From CAYQJL01 sp964573295 (GTDB lineage Bacteria > Eisenbacteria > RBG-16-71-46 > CAIMUX01 > WJJG01), in NCBI GenBank assembly GCA_964573295.1, contig CAZNJE010000005.1, positions 1-64,000 on the forward strand: DNA of 64,000 nucleotides, read 5' to 3'. Shown here one piece after another: positions 1 to 9,413 of this stretch. Below the pieces are notes generated by a model. That model was not told the origin of the DNA. It saw nothing but the letters and a program-made list of their open reading frames with translations, and did not search any database. Within the stretch, counting starts at the first letter, position 1. Every line of letters begins with the position of its first letter. A program made the translations under genes and the position numbers.

Positions 1-76
1 CACTTTTCAAGTTCTAATTGCTCGAATCACCCCGTTTTCATGCAACTGCAGGGTCAACACGCAGTGCTCGAATCCT

Positions 77-176
77 NNNNNNNNNNNNNNNNNNNNNNNN
101 NNNNNNNNNNNNNNNNNNNNNNNNNNNNNNNNNNNNNNNNNNNNNNNNNNNNNNNNNNNNNNNNNNNNNNNNNNNN
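77..176. other. Assembly gap (100 N)
   Basis: A run of exactly 100 N, the usual placeholder for a gap of unknown size. It lies inside the 40-bp tandem array next to glyA: the last bases before it end in the same tgctcgaatcct that ends every repeat unit. The true copy number of the array is therefore unknown. Confidence 0.97.
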
Positions 177-416
177 CGGCTGCCTGCTCCGCGTCAAAGC
201 GTGATGCTCGAATCCTCGGCTGCCTGCTCCGCGTCAAAGCGTGATGCTCGAATCCTCGGCTGCCTGCTCCGTGTCAAAGCGTGATGCTCGAATCCTCGGC
301 TGCCTGCTCCGTGTCAAAGCGTGATGCTCGAATCCTCGGCTGCCTGCTCCGCGTCAAAGCGTGATGTTCACATCCTCGCCTGCCCGCGCGGCTCTAGAGC
401 GTGGCGCTCAGATTCT
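177..416. repeat. 40-bp tandem array copying the 3' end of glyA
   Basis: Five near-identical 40-bp units begin at 177, 217, 257, 297 and 337, followed by a sixth degenerate unit at 377-416 that contains the stop codon and last codons of the minus-strand SHMT gene. Read on the minus strand in the glyA frame, each unit encodes E-D-S-S-I-T-L-stop, against E-N-L-S-A-T-L-stop in the gene, with the stop codon at the same offset. The degenerate unit matches the array consensus at about 27 of 40 positions by my count. The array probably continues through the N gap. No other gene is visible in 1-393. Confidence 0.9.
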
Positions 417-1824
417 CGATGAACGCCTTGGCGTAGTCGCTGCTTGGCATGGCCGACTCGAGGATCCGCGCCGCCATCGGCAGGGCCTCGTTGGCCGGCA
501 CGCAATAGCCCATCTCGTTGAAGCGGGCGCGCAGCTTGGCTACCTCGTCCTTGACCGTCTCGTTGCGGATGATGCAGTCGGCCATCAGCTGGGCGAGCGG
601 CTCGAAGTCGGCTTCCTTCATGCCGAAACGGGTCATCTCGGGCGTGCCGAGCCGCAGACCGCTCGAGTCCAAGAACGACTCGTCATCCGGCAGAGCCTGG
701 TAGTTGCAGACGATGTTGTTCTCTTCGAGACGACGGGCGATGTCCATGCCGGCCCCGTGCTCGGAGACCCGCAGCAGCACCTGGTGGGTCTCGGTGTATC
801 CGTCGGCGGGATCGCCCTGCACGTCGAGGCCGGCCTTCTTGAGCGCCTGCGCGAAGGCCTTGGCGTTCTTGATGACCTGTGTCTGATAGTCCTGCTTGTA
901 GGCGTTCATCTCGTAACCGGCCATCAGCAATCCTAGCAGCGTGCCCAGATGATGATTGCTGGTCGATCCGGGGAAGACCCGGCTCTTGATGTCGAGCCAC
1001 AGCTTCGACAGCGGCGTCTTCTTCTCGATCGAGGAGGCGATGATTCCGCGCTGGGGGCCGAAGAAGGTCTTGTGCGTGGAGCCGGTCACGATGTCGGCTC
1101 CCTCGGCGAACGGCTCCTGGAAGGTTCCATAGAGCCCTAGGACGTGGGCCATGTCGTACATGATGATCGGCCGCGGGTCCCAATCCTTGACCGCCTCGAA
1201 GGTGAACTTCACCGGCTCGGGGTACAGGAACATGCTCTTGCCGAAGATGATCAGTTCCGGCTTGCTGTCCGCCAGCAGGTTGCCCAGCTCGTCGGTGTCG
1301 ATCTTGTAGAGATTGTCCTTGCGAATGGGGAAGTTGGTGACATTCTCCTTGCCGTCGTCGCCGCGCTCGACATAGTTGAACAGGGCGCCCATCGGCTGCG
1401 AGGACAGGTGGCCGCCCTTGGTCAGGTCGTTGTTCATGACCGAGCGGATGCGGCGCCAGGGAGCGCCCTCCTCGCTCTTACGATTGACGAAGTTGGTGAC
1501 GGCCTTGAAGACCACCTCGTTGGCCATCTGGCCGCTGATCGCCCGCATCTCGGCCCGCGGGCAATCGAAGTAGGTGCACATCTGCTCGCGAGCGGCTTCT
1601 TCGATATCGCGAATGAAATCGATGCCCTGGTAGAAGTAAACCTCGTTGCCCTTCATGGTGCGGTGCTCGGCGTAGCGGCCGGCCGGATCGGAGATCTCCA
1701 TCATCTTGACCAGCAGGCTCGGTGTGTTCTCTGAAGGGATCAGATTGATGCACTGGCGCTGGCGCCACAGGTTGTTGGCCACGACTCGTTCGGTGAGCTG
1801 GCGGGCTCGATCTGTCAGATTCAT
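394..1824 (-). CDS. glyA: Serine hydroxymethyltransferase-like PLP enzyme
   Basis: This 476-residue protein resembles serine hydroxymethyltransferase, which interconverts serine and glycine using PLP and tetrahydrofolate in the cytoplasm. The N-terminus has the INLIPSENTPS and YAEHRTMKGNEVYFYQG segments, and the PLP lysine sits in GSTHKTFFGPQRG, equivalent to THKTLRGPRGG of classical GlyA. The start at 1824 was chosen because AAGGAGGGGTAGG directly precedes that ATG; a longer reading from 1938 would add a low-complexity Arg/Pro leader. It is longer than the usual roughly 415 residues and divergent around the lysine motif, so it may act on another beta-hydroxy amino acid or aldehyde. Its 3' end runs into a tandem array made of copies of itself. 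Confidence 0.82.
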   Translation of the reverse strand: MNLTDRARQLTERVVANNLWRQRQCINLIPSENTPSLLVKMMEISDPAGRYAEHRTMKGNEVYFYQGIDFIRDIEEAAREQMCTYFDCPRAEMRAISGQMANEVVFKAVTNFVNRKSEEGAPWRRIRSVMNNDLTKGGHLSSQPMGALFNYVERGDDGKENVTNFPIRKDNLYKIDTDELGNLLADSKPELIIFGKSMFLYPEPVKFTFEAVKDWDPRPIIMYDMAHVLGLYGTFQEPFAEGADIVTGSTHKTFFGPQRGIIASSIEKKTPLSKLWLDIKSRVFPGSTSNHHLGTLLGLLMAGYEMNAYKQDYQTQVIKNAKAFAQALKKAGLDVQGDPADGYTETHQVLLRVSEHGAGMDIARRLEENNIVCNYQALPDDESFLDSSGLRLGTPEMTRFGMKEADFEPLAQLMADCIIRNETVKDEVAKLRARFNEMGYCVPANEALPMAARILESAMPSSDYAKAFIENLSATL

Positions 1825-2034
1825 CCTACCCCTCCTTGCCGGTCTGGGATGCCGGCCGTCTCCACCAGGTGTCCGCGGTGGCGGATCATCCGGACGCCGC
1901 CACACGATTACATGCTTCGGAACAGGGGAGAATACCACAGGCTTCCAGCTGGACGAAAGCCAGACTGCCCGGCGGCGCGGTGGGCGAGCGCACCGGCTGC
2001 GGGCGAGGGCCCGGCAGCCGGTGAACCCACCCGC
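1825..2034. other. Intergenic spacer between glyA and the M16 peptidase gene
   Basis: A 210-bp spacer between two minus-strand genes. It holds the glyA ribosome-binding site at its left edge. I see no clear terminator or promoter in it. Confidence 0.5.
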
Positions 2035-5000
2035 TCACGGATGGGTCAGGGTCTCTCCATCGATCCAGAAATCGCGTGGGTATAGCCGCAGGATCTTCGG
2101 AGAAGGCGGGGCCGGGCCAGGATCTGCTTCTGGTCGAGTCGCTGCGGTGGGGTCCGCCACCCTCCGGGCCTGCTCCGCAGCGGCCAAGTACCGCTCGACC
2201 GCCTGGATCTGTTCCTCCGGCCCGATCATGAAGCTGACCGCACCGGCCTCGGGAGTGGCTGCCGCCCCATAGCCCGGCACGACCGGACCCAGCACGGCGG
2301 GCAGCCGCGCAATCACCTGGTCGAGCAGGTTCCCGGCGCTCAGAGTCACCTCCGCTCCCCGGTCAGTACTCGTCTCCTGCCACTTGCGCCGGAGACCCGC
2401 CAGAGCCTCCTTGAACTCGCGCACCTTCTCCGGCGTGATGCCGTCGGCCCAGTCGGCCGCCATGGCGCGGCCACGGCGAAGATACGTGTCGCCGCCTCGG
2501 TAATCGCCGAAGCAGCCCGCGAGCGCGTAGTCGAGGTAGAACTCCTCGCTCAGCGTCGTCGGCGCATTGGCGAGGATATCGCCCACGAAGCGCAGCGTGG
2601 CTACGCCATCCCCGCAACGCTCGGCGTAGTAGGACACCAGGCCACTGCGCGTGTTGGCGCCCACCCCGTTCGAGTAGGCCAGCCCGGCTCCCCAGGTCTG
2701 CATGAAGAGACCGTGGGCGCCCGCGCCGCTGAAAATGCGCGCCGCGAGCAGATCGACCAGCCGGGAGTAGTAGCGTTGATCGTAGGACACCAGGTCGGCC
2801 GAATGAACGAAGACCGCGCTGCGCGAGGACTCCAGCCGAAGCGCGGCGTGAACGGGACGCGTCCGCGCGCCGGCGGCTATCTCGGGATAGCGGCTGCGCA
2901 AGTTGGCGGTGATGAGCATCGAGTTTGCGGGGACCGGTGGAAGAGGGTCTGCATTCCCTAGCGTGTCCAGAGCCATGTCGTCGCGCCCCGGGCTGTCGTC
3001 GTGCCCCGGGCTGTCGTCGTGCCCCGGGCTGTCGTCGTGCCCCGGGCTGTCGTCGCGTCCTGATCTGTCGTCGCGCCCCGGACCGTCGCCGCGTTCTGAG
3101 AGGCCATCGTCCGCCGGTCCGGCGGGTATCGCGGCTCCTCCAGCCAGGCGGGCCAGCAGGATCTCGAGTTGTGGGCGCAGACGATCCACGTTGCGCGTGC
3201 TCCCGGTCAGGTGAGCACGCTCGGGCCCCATTGTCAGGAGGGAGACCATCGTGGTGCGTAGGCCGGCCAGCACATCTTCAGGGGGGATCATCAGATCCTC
3301 GAGCGTCTCGCCGGCGAGCCGAATGAAGTCTTCTTCGAGCGATTCGTCGGGACAGGCTTCCAACTCGGCGCGAAGGTAGTCGGCCACCTCCGCCCGTAGG
3401 CTTGCGGCCTCGTTGGATCCGGTGGCCACGGACCTGGTGGGCTTGGCCGCTGTGCCTGCCTCCAGGGTCTCGGATTCCGGGGTCTCGGATTCCGGGATCT
3501 CGGATTCGGCTCGTGCGGCCGTTGTATCTGCCGGCAGGGCATCAATCGCTTCGTAGAGCGCCTCTCGCGTGAGGTCCTCCTCGCCCAGCGTGTCGTTCAC
3601 CCACATCGCGATCGGAACGAGCGCTTGATCGGAGGGCGGCGTGTGAAGGCGCCAGCGAAGCCGTTGCAGGTTGTGTAGCCGGGTGAACATCGAGGTGGCC
3701 GAGAGCAGAACCGGCTCGTCTTGATACCGGTAGGCGCGGGCCGGGTTATCAACCCAGGTTTCTTCGGAACGTAAGGGAAGTTGCTTGATGGCGCCGATCT
3801 CGCGCGTCACCAGATCCCGCAAACGCACCAGGGCGGTCGTGTCGACCCGGGCGGCGCTGTGCATGAGCGCTTCGATCCAACCCAGGGCGGCATTGCCTTC
3901 CTCCAGTCCAAGACCGGTTCCGTAGATGGCGAACTCGACGCGCGATCCGTTTTCGCGGGGTGATACGGCGTAATCGGCGTCGAGGCGGCTCACCTCTCGT
4001 TGGAGACGTTCACGCAGTTTCTGGTGAGACAGCCAGCGGGCGGGGGCCTCGTCTCCGGCCGCATCTGGATACCAGCAGCCCAGCTCGGCAAAGGCCTGCG
4101 GCAGGATCGACAGGTAAATCCACTGAGCGGGCGCCAGTGGCGTGACGTCGAAGTAAAGCCCCAGATCGAGCATCGATGTTCGCCCGAAGCGGTTGTAGCA
4201 CACCGGCACCTCGATGGGCTGGCCCGCGGCGGTCTCGAGCGCCAGCGACGTGACCCGTGAGTCGATCGTATCATCGAGGGTCATGGGCGGATCCGACAGG
4301 AAACCCGGCTTGCCGATTCCCTCCTCGATCCGGCGGAGTTCGGTGGTCTTCTTCTCGAAGTCGATCTGATAGCGGTCGAGCGCCTCCTGGGGATCGTTGG
4401 TGTCATAGCGGCCCATCAAATCGGACAGACCTTGCTCGAGGCGAGCCTGCTTCTGCTCCGCTTGCCGGGCGGGCAGATCCACATCCGGGTACGCCGCCAC
4501 CATGACCGCCGGTGGGCGCAACAGACCCAATCGCTCGATCAGTTCCGCCCAAGGGTTGCCGGTGTCCAGATCGCGCAGGAGCCCGGCGCGCAGGTCCTCC
4601 TGCAACAGGTCCTTCTCGAATCCCCCCTGGCGCATCTGTTCACGCAGGTGCTGGTACCAGAAGTCCCCCGTGCCGCGGTAGCCGAATCGTGGAGGCGCCT
4701 CGGTTTGCTCGATCAAGTGTCGGTGGGTGGCCGTCAGGTAGGTGCGGATCTGTTCGTGGAAGCTCTCCAGCTCGGCGGAGCCGGGTGCCAGATTCGCGAT
4801 CCAGGCCAGCCGGCGGGTGAGTACGTCTCGAACCTCGATCAACGCTTGCTCGGTCATGGCATCCGGAGAGACGCCGTCGAGCCACAGCATGGGGCAGTGT
4901 CCGGGCATGGACAAGATCCAGCCGCTGGCATCGCTGATCCCGGGGCCCACCCGGCGCGAGGCGCCATCGATGAGGTCCCGGTACAGGAGCGAGGCGTCGT

Positions 5001-6339
5001 CGCCGCTGTAGACATGCCAAAGGGCTTCGAGTCGGAAGAGGTCCTCGGGCGTGAGCTCGTCGAAGGGCGCCCAGCCGACCAAAACCGGCCCAGGCTCAGC
5101 GGTGTTGGCACTCGGGAATGGCAGGCGGACGATGCGGGGGGGATCGGGAGACCTCGGCGGCGGGAGCGTGGCCAGTGTGGGCCAGGACGAGTTCGAACCG
5201 GTCTCGAGGTTGATCTCGCCGTCAACCGCGGCGCCGGCCGCGGCGCCGGTCACGGGGTTGCCGGTGGCGTCGGTCGCGCCATCGACCGCGGCGCCGGTCA
5301 CGGGGTTGCCAGTGGCATCGAGCGTGGCATCGGTCGCGGCGCCGGCCGCGGCACCAGCGGTTTCTTTGGCCATCCCGTTGGCGATCTTGCGCAGAATGCC
5401 GTCCAAATCGCCCAACAACAGATCCAGTTCGAAGTGGGGCGGCAGACCCAGGATCAGTCCCATGGTCTCGCCCGGACGGTAGCGGTGCGCGAAGAAGTCG
5501 CGGATGTGCTCGGGCGTCATGGTCCGCAAGGCCTCGGGTCGCCCGCCCGATTCCAGGCCCAGGGGATGGCCCGCGCCGTAGAGAAGCCGGCGCGCCTCGC
5601 TCCAGACGATCGTGCCGGGCTTCTCGAAGCTGCTCAACATCTCCAGATAGACGGTGCCCTTCTCGGCGAGCTTCAGCCCGCCCTCCTCGGCAGGCAACAC
5701 GCCCCAGTGGGCGACTTCACGGCGGATCTCCTCGTCGGTGACGTCGGGATCGACGATCGCATCCAAGAACCGGTAGATCAGCTCCAGAAACGACTGGCGG
5801 CCACCGGCCGTGTGGAAGTGATAGAGTGTCTTGTCCCGATGGGTGGAGGCCGAGCTCGATCCCATCGACATGTCCAGCAGCAGGGCGGCGTAGCGTGCCT
5901 TGCGGCCCTTGCCCAGCACCAGGTGTTCGGCGGTATGGGGTGCGCCGCGGTCGGACACCGGTGGGGTCTCGATCCAGATCATGGCCTGGGGGATCGAGTC
6001 GAACGAGAGCAGGTCGATGGGCATGCCGGTGGGCTCGTGTATGAACCGCATCCCGGCCGGGAGGCCTTCGACCCCGGTGTAACGGGCCTCGGCCCTGAAG
6101 CTTCCGATGCGATCGCCGTCGGCCAGGGCGGCCAGGGCGGCCATGGTGCCGGATCTCGCATGAACGGCCCGCCCGGTTGGTACGTCTTGGGGGTGGGCGA
6201 GTGTGCCGGCGGGGGTGACCGCGAAAAGCGCTAGCATGAACAGCGTAAGCACAAGCAATCCCAGCGGGGAGCATGCGCCAAGCGCCACGGTGATAAGGGT
6301 CGGTGGGCGGAATGTACGCGAGTTTGAGATGCGCCCCAT
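2035..6339 (-). CDS. Giant secreted M16-family metallopeptidase
   Basis: This 1434-residue protein belongs to the M16 (insulinase/pitrilysin) group, probably of the presequence-protease M16C type. The inverted zinc motif HxxEH is seen as HTAEH at residues about 135-139, with a downstream acidic segment EEIRREVAHWG that could supply the third ligand. An N-terminal hydrophobic segment (residues about 20-48, ending in TLAHP) indicates export. The ATG at 6339 has GAGGAGCC just upstream and is preferred over 6408. Three in-frame low-complexity arrays interrupt it: an Ala/Gly/Thr-rich block near 5220-5360, a 15-bp PESET-type block at about 3455-3505, and an 18-bp array encoding GHDDSP near 2995-3075. 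These look like expanded linkers between peptidase domains. Substrate unknown. Confidence 0.85.
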   Translation of the reverse strand: MGRISNSRTFRPPTLITVALGACSPLGLLVLTLFMLALFAVTPAGTLAHPQDVPTGRAVHARSGTMAALAALADGDRIGSFRAEARYTGVEGLPAGMRFIHEPTGMPIDLLSFDSIPQAMIWIETPPVSDRGAPHTAEHLVLGKGRKARYAALLLDMSMGSSSASTHRDKTLYHFHTAGGRQSFLELIYRFLDAIVDPDVTDEEIRREVAHWGVLPAEEGGLKLAEKGTVYLEMLSSFEKPGTIVWSEARRLLYGAGHPLGLESGGRPEALRTMTPEHIRDFFAHRYRPGETMGLILGLPPHFELDLLLGDLDGILRKIANGMAKETAGAAAGAATDATLDATGNPVTGAAVDGATDATGNPVTGAAAGAAVDGEINLETGSNSSWPTLATLPPPRSPDPPRIVRLPFPSANTAEPGPVLVGWAPFDELTPEDLFRLEALWHVYSGDDASLLYRDLIDGASRRVGPGISDASGWILSMPGHCPMLWLDGVSPDAMTEQALIEVRDVLTRRLAWIANLAPGSAELESFHEQIRTYLTATHRHLIEQTEAPPRFGYRGTGDFWYQHLREQMRQGGFEKDLLQEDLRAGLLRDLDTGNPWAELIERLGLLRPPAVMVAAYPDVDLPARQAEQKQARLEQGLSDLMGRYDTNDPQEALDRYQIDFEKKTTELRRIEEGIGKPGFLSDPPMTLDDTIDSRVTSLALETAAGQPIEVPVCYNRFGRTSMLDLGLYFDVTPLAPAQWIYLSILPQAFAELGCWYPDAAGDEAPARWLSHQKLRERLQREVSRLDADYAVSPRENGSRVEFAIYGTGLGLEEGNAALGWIEALMHSAARVDTTALVRLRDLVTREIGAIKQLPLRSEETWVDNPARAYRYQDEPVLLSATSMFTRLHNLQRLRWRLHTPPSDQALVPIAMWVNDTLGEEDLTREALYEAIDALPADTTAARAESEIPESETPESETLEAGTAAKPTRSVATGSNEAASLRAEVADYLRAELEACPDESLEEDFIRLAGETLEDLMIPPEDVLAGLRTTMVSLLTMGPERAHLTGSTRNVDRLRPQLEILLARLAGGAAIPAGPADDGLSERGDGPGRDDRSGRDDSPGHDDSPGHDDSPGHDDSPGRDDMALDTLGNADPLPPVPANSMLITANLRSRYPEIAAGARTRPVHAALRLESSRSAVFVHSADLVSYDQRYYSRLVDLLAARIFSGAGAHGLFMQTWGAGLAYSNGVGANTRSGLVSYYAERCGDGVATLRFVGDILANAPTTLSEEFYLDYALAGCFGDYRGGDTYLRRGRAMAADWADGITPEKVREFKEALAGLRRKWQETSTDRGAEVTLSAGNLLDQVIARLPAVLGPVVPGYGAAATPEAGAVSFMIGPEEQIQAVERYLAAAEQARRVADPTAATRPEADPGPAPPSPKILRLYPRDFWIDGETLTHP
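2995..3075 (-). repeat. 18-bp in-frame array (GHDDSP) in the M16 gene
   Basis: Four to five copies of an 18-bp unit with core cccgggctgtcgtcgtg keep the reading frame and encode GHDDSP/GRDDSP on the minus strand, giving a highly acidic linker in the C-terminal half of the peptidase. Confidence 0.85.
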
Positions 6340-6579
6340 CAGGCTCCTCGTCCAATCGGTTATATATGTGTTGCGCGGGCTCGATGATGGACGCCCGCGC
6401 GAGTGCATGTAAGGGTATAGTTGAGACTGGGGTTTGTTTGCAATCTCAACCCGTCGCGCGGAGTCGTCTTTCCGCCCGCAACTCGTCCTACCAGCGTGCG
6501 TAGGGGAGCCGGTGGGGCAGGGAGGCCGGGCCCGGCAGGCTGGAGCTTCACGGGGCGGGCAACCGGAGGAGGGGGATCG
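6340..6579. promoter_or_regulatory. Divergent intergenic region with stem-loop
   Basis: The 240-bp region separates the minus-strand M16 gene from the plus-strand propeller gene and should hold both promoters. GCGCGGGC (6373-6380) and GCCCGCGC (6393-6400) form a perfect 8-bp stem with a 12-nt loop. AT-rich boxes lie at 6359-6367 (TATAAC/TATATA on the minus strand) and 6416-6421 (TATAGT on the plus strand). None has a good -35 partner, so promoter assignment is tentative. Confidence 0.4.
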
Positions 6580-7935
6580 ATGCGACAGGGTGAAGCGAAG
6601 TCTGCCGTGGAACGAGTGTATTCGGGCCGTTCAGACAGGGGTACTGTTTGGACGGCGGTTTTGTATCTGCCTGTTATGCTGCTGTTTATGGCCGGATTGC
6701 CCCTCGGTGTGCCCGGCGATGCTGGGACCGTGGCCTGGGCCGAGGCCCAAACCGATGCCCGCGACGGGGTTCGGGAAGAGACGGTTGACGGCGTGCGATG
6801 GGTTCACAACCCCAACCAGCCCGAGGGTGGACGCGTGGCCTTGGAGCTCGAGGAGCGCTGGCGCGTGGGCGGGCCGGACTCCGATGAGATCTTCGGCGCG
6901 ATCGCCGGCGTGGTGCGGACCGACGAAGGCCACATCGCGGTGCTCGACAACCAGCTGTGCGAGATTCAGCTCTTCAGCCGGGACGGAGAACCCCTGCAGA
7001 CCGTGGGCGGGCGCGGTGAGGGGCCGGGCCAGTTTCAGCAAGGGATCGGCTTGACCACGATGCCCGGCGGTGGACTTGGCGTGGTGCAGTCGTTCCCGGG
7101 CAAGCTGATCGCCTACTTCCCCGACGGCACGCCGGCCGGCGAGATCGTGCCCCGCCTGGCCGCCGAGGCCAGCCCCCAAAGCTTCTTGGTGGCCTACCGC
7201 GCGCACCGGGCGGGCGAGCGGCTGGTGATGGCCTGTATGGATCAGGTCTTCGGACAGGACGGCATGCAACAGCATCACATGCTCGGCATCTTCGAGCTCG
7301 ACGGCGCGCTGGCGGTCGAGCTGTGGAGCGAACGGGACAAGGTGGACATGTCGCGTGGCTATCCGATGGATGAAACCGCCATGACCCGCTACAGCGAACG
7401 GGTTCTCGGACGCGACGACGGCGCCGTGGTGGCGGTCACCGACTGGCTCGACTACCGTATCCAGGTGTTCGGCCCCGACGGGAAGCCTGTTCTGGGCATC
7501 ACCCGCGAGTACACGCCGATCGACCGCACACCCGAGGAGCGACGCATGGTGGAAGAGGTTTTCGCCGGTTTCACACGCAACGTGCCCAATGCGAGACTCG
7601 AAATCGCTGAGCGCCACCGGTCGGTCGACGAACTGCACTGGGGCCCCGGCGGCGAGCTGTGGGCGCTCTCCGGAGAGGGCCGTTACCGCGCGCCCGAGGG
7701 CAGCATGGGGGTCTACGACGTCTACGACAGCCACACCGGCCGCTTTCTCCGGCAGGTGGACCTGCGCGCCCCGGGTGACCCCACGCGCGACACGGCGTAT
7801 CCTCTGGGTGATCAGGTGGTCGTGATCCGCGGGTTCTACGACGCGGTGCTCGGCATGTCCGGCGGCGGGACCGACGAGAGTTCGGCCGGCGATCAAGAAC
7901 CCGAGGAGCTCTCGATCATCTGCTATGACCTGTAG
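6580..7935 (+). CDS. Secreted six-bladed beta-propeller protein
   Basis: A 451-residue exported protein. A signal-type hydrophobic stretch (about residues 25-45) is followed by repeats of the NHL/six-bladed-propeller type, for example IAVLDNQLCEIQLFSRDGEP and RGEGPGQF, which match the 6-bladed beta-propeller family common in Bacteroidetes and related phyla. The ATG at 6580 is preceded by GGAGGAGGGGG, which favours it over the upstream in-frame start at 6421. It lies 122 bp upstream of the efflux operon and may be read with it. The ligand or role is unknown. Confidence 0.75.
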   Translation: MRQGEAKSAVERVYSGRSDRGTVWTAVLYLPVMLLFMAGLPLGVPGDAGTVAWAEAQTDARDGVREETVDGVRWVHNPNQPEGGRVALELEERWRVGGPDSDEIFGAIAGVVRTDEGHIAVLDNQLCEIQLFSRDGEPLQTVGGRGEGPGQFQQGIGLTTMPGGGLGVVQSFPGKLIAYFPDGTPAGEIVPRLAAEASPQSFLVAYRAHRAGERLVMACMDQVFGQDGMQQHHMLGIFELDGALAVELWSERDKVDMSRGYPMDETAMTRYSERVLGRDDGAVVAVTDWLDYRIQVFGPDGKPVLGITREYTPIDRTPEERRMVEEVFAGFTRNVPNARLEIAERHRSVDELHWGPGGELWALSGEGRYRAPEGSMGVYDVYDSHTGRFLRQVDLRAPGDPTRDTAYPLGDQVVVIRGFYDAVLGMSGGGTDESSAGDQEPEELSIICYDL

Positions 7936-8057
7936 GAGCAGTGAACCAGCCGAAGAGCCAGTGTGTGAACCGCGGAAGAGTGAGTGTACGTGCCACTGGG
8001 GAGTAACGGCGTGAACCGCCTGAGAGCGGGAGCAATGAACCGGTAGGAGGTTCTCCG

Positions 8058-9407
8058 GTGAAGACAACGAAAACCCACGGCGTTGTGACCGGCCATCTGG
8101 CCTGGCTTCTGATCGCGCTCCTTCTCGGCCTGTCCGCCTGCTCGCCCGATGGTGAGAGCGGCGGTGCCGCCACTGCTCAGGACGGCGCCAGCACTGCCCA
8201 GGACGGTGCCGCCACTGCTCAGGACGGCGCCGGCGATGAGGATGCCGGGAGTGAGCCGGCCCGGGTCAAGAAGCCGCTCAGTCTGAATGTGGGGCCGGTC
8301 GAGCGGGGCCGCTTGGTGCACGCGGTCACGGCGGAAGGCCGCCTGCGGGCGCGCAAGGAGGCCGAGATCAAGACCGAGCTCACCGGCACCGTCGAGCGGC
8401 TGCTGGTGTCCGAGGGCGATCAGGTCCAGGCCGGCCAGCTCATCGCGGTGCTCGATCAGCGCGAGTACCTGGCCAGCCTCACCGAGGCGCGCGCCCGCCA
8501 CCTACAGGCGCTCTCGGAGCTGGCCGTCAACCTGGAGCTCGAAATGGCGGGCACGGTGGATGGGCAGGCGCAGGCGAACTACCAGCAGCAGATCACACGC
8601 TTGCGAACGGATTTGCAGGCCGGCCGCCTGTCGCACGAGGAGTTCACCGACCGAAGCCTCGAGCTCGAGCTCGAGGCGTTGCGGGCCGGGGCGTTCCGGC
8701 GCGAGGTACTGGAGGCTCGTACGGGTTTCGCCGACGCGCACGCCGCCGAGGAGCGGGCGCTGCTCAACCTGGAGCGCACCGAGATCCGTACGCCGTTTGC
8801 CGGCACGATCACCGATCTCGAGCCGGTGCTGGGCGAACGCATCTACAGCGGCGAGCAGATCTGCCGGCTGGTCAACACCCGGGAGCTCGAAGCCGAGGTC
8901 TACGTGCTCGAGTCGGATCTGGGGAGCCTGGATGTGGGGTACCCGGCGCTGCTCACCATCACGGCCGTTGGTCAGACGCTGCCGGTCGAGGTCAGTGTCG
9001 TCAGCCCCGACGTCGACACCGACAGCCGCACGTGCCGGGTGCTCTTCCGCTTCCGCAACGACTCCGGGCGCATCCGGCCGGGGATGTTCGTGCGGGCCCA
9101 GATCGCCACCGAGATCCTGGCGGATCGTCTTCTGGTACCCAAGGATGCGGTGCTCTTCCGCGATGGCCGGCCCCTGGTGTTCAAGGCCGAAGAGGATCAG
9201 GCGCTCTGGGTCTATGTCAGCACCGGGGAGTCGAACGAGCTCTACTACGAGATCACGAGCTGTGCCGCGGGGCAGACGCTCGAGCCCGGGGACCGCGTGG
9301 TCGTCTCCGACCACCTCACGTTGGCGCACGAGGCCGCCATCAAGGTGAGCCGGACGATCGCGGTGGAGGATCCCTGGAAGAAGAACTTCCCGACCGAGGA
9401 GGGCTAG
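8058..9407 (+). CDS. RND efflux periplasmic adaptor (HlyD/AcrA family) lipoprotein
   Basis: This 449-residue membrane-fusion protein would link the inner-membrane RND pumps encoded just downstream to an outer-membrane channel. The N-terminus carries a lipoprotein signal with lipobox LSAC. The lipoyl/barrel-sandwich half-motifs surround LLVSEGDQVQAGQLIAVLD and RTPFAGTITDLEPVLGERI, with a helical hairpin between them and a beta-barrel after. GTG at 8058 is the start, with TAGGAGG eight bases upstream. Three 21-bp direct repeats (8164-8232) encode AATAQDG copies just after the lipid-anchored Cys and act as a flexible spacer. Six bases separate it from the first pump gene, so the three genes form one operon. 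No TolC-like gene is in view. Confidence 0.9.
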   Translation: MKTTKTHGVVTGHLAWLLIALLLGLSACSPDGESGGAATAQDGASTAQDGAATAQDGAGDEDAGSEPARVKKPLSLNVGPVERGRLVHAVTAEGRLRARKEAEIKTELTGTVERLLVSEGDQVQAGQLIAVLDQREYLASLTEARARHLQALSELAVNLELEMAGTVDGQAQANYQQQITRLRTDLQAGRLSHEEFTDRSLELELEALRAGAFRREVLEARTGFADAHAAEERALLNLERTEIRTPFAGTITDLEPVLGERIYSGEQICRLVNTRELEAEVYVLESDLGSLDVGYPALLTITAVGQTLPVEVSVVSPDVDTDSRTCRVLFRFRNDSGRIRPGMFVRAQIATEILADRLLVPKDAVLFRDGRPLVFKAEEDQALWVYVSTGESNELYYEITSCAAGQTLEPGDRVVVSDHLTLAHEAAIKVSRTIAVEDPWKKNFPTEEG

Positions 9408-9413
9408 CCGGCC

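Noticed and set aside
4432..6234. 600-residue plus-strand open frame
   Set aside because: It is antisense to the M16 peptidase gene, has no recognisable domain and reflects high GC content.
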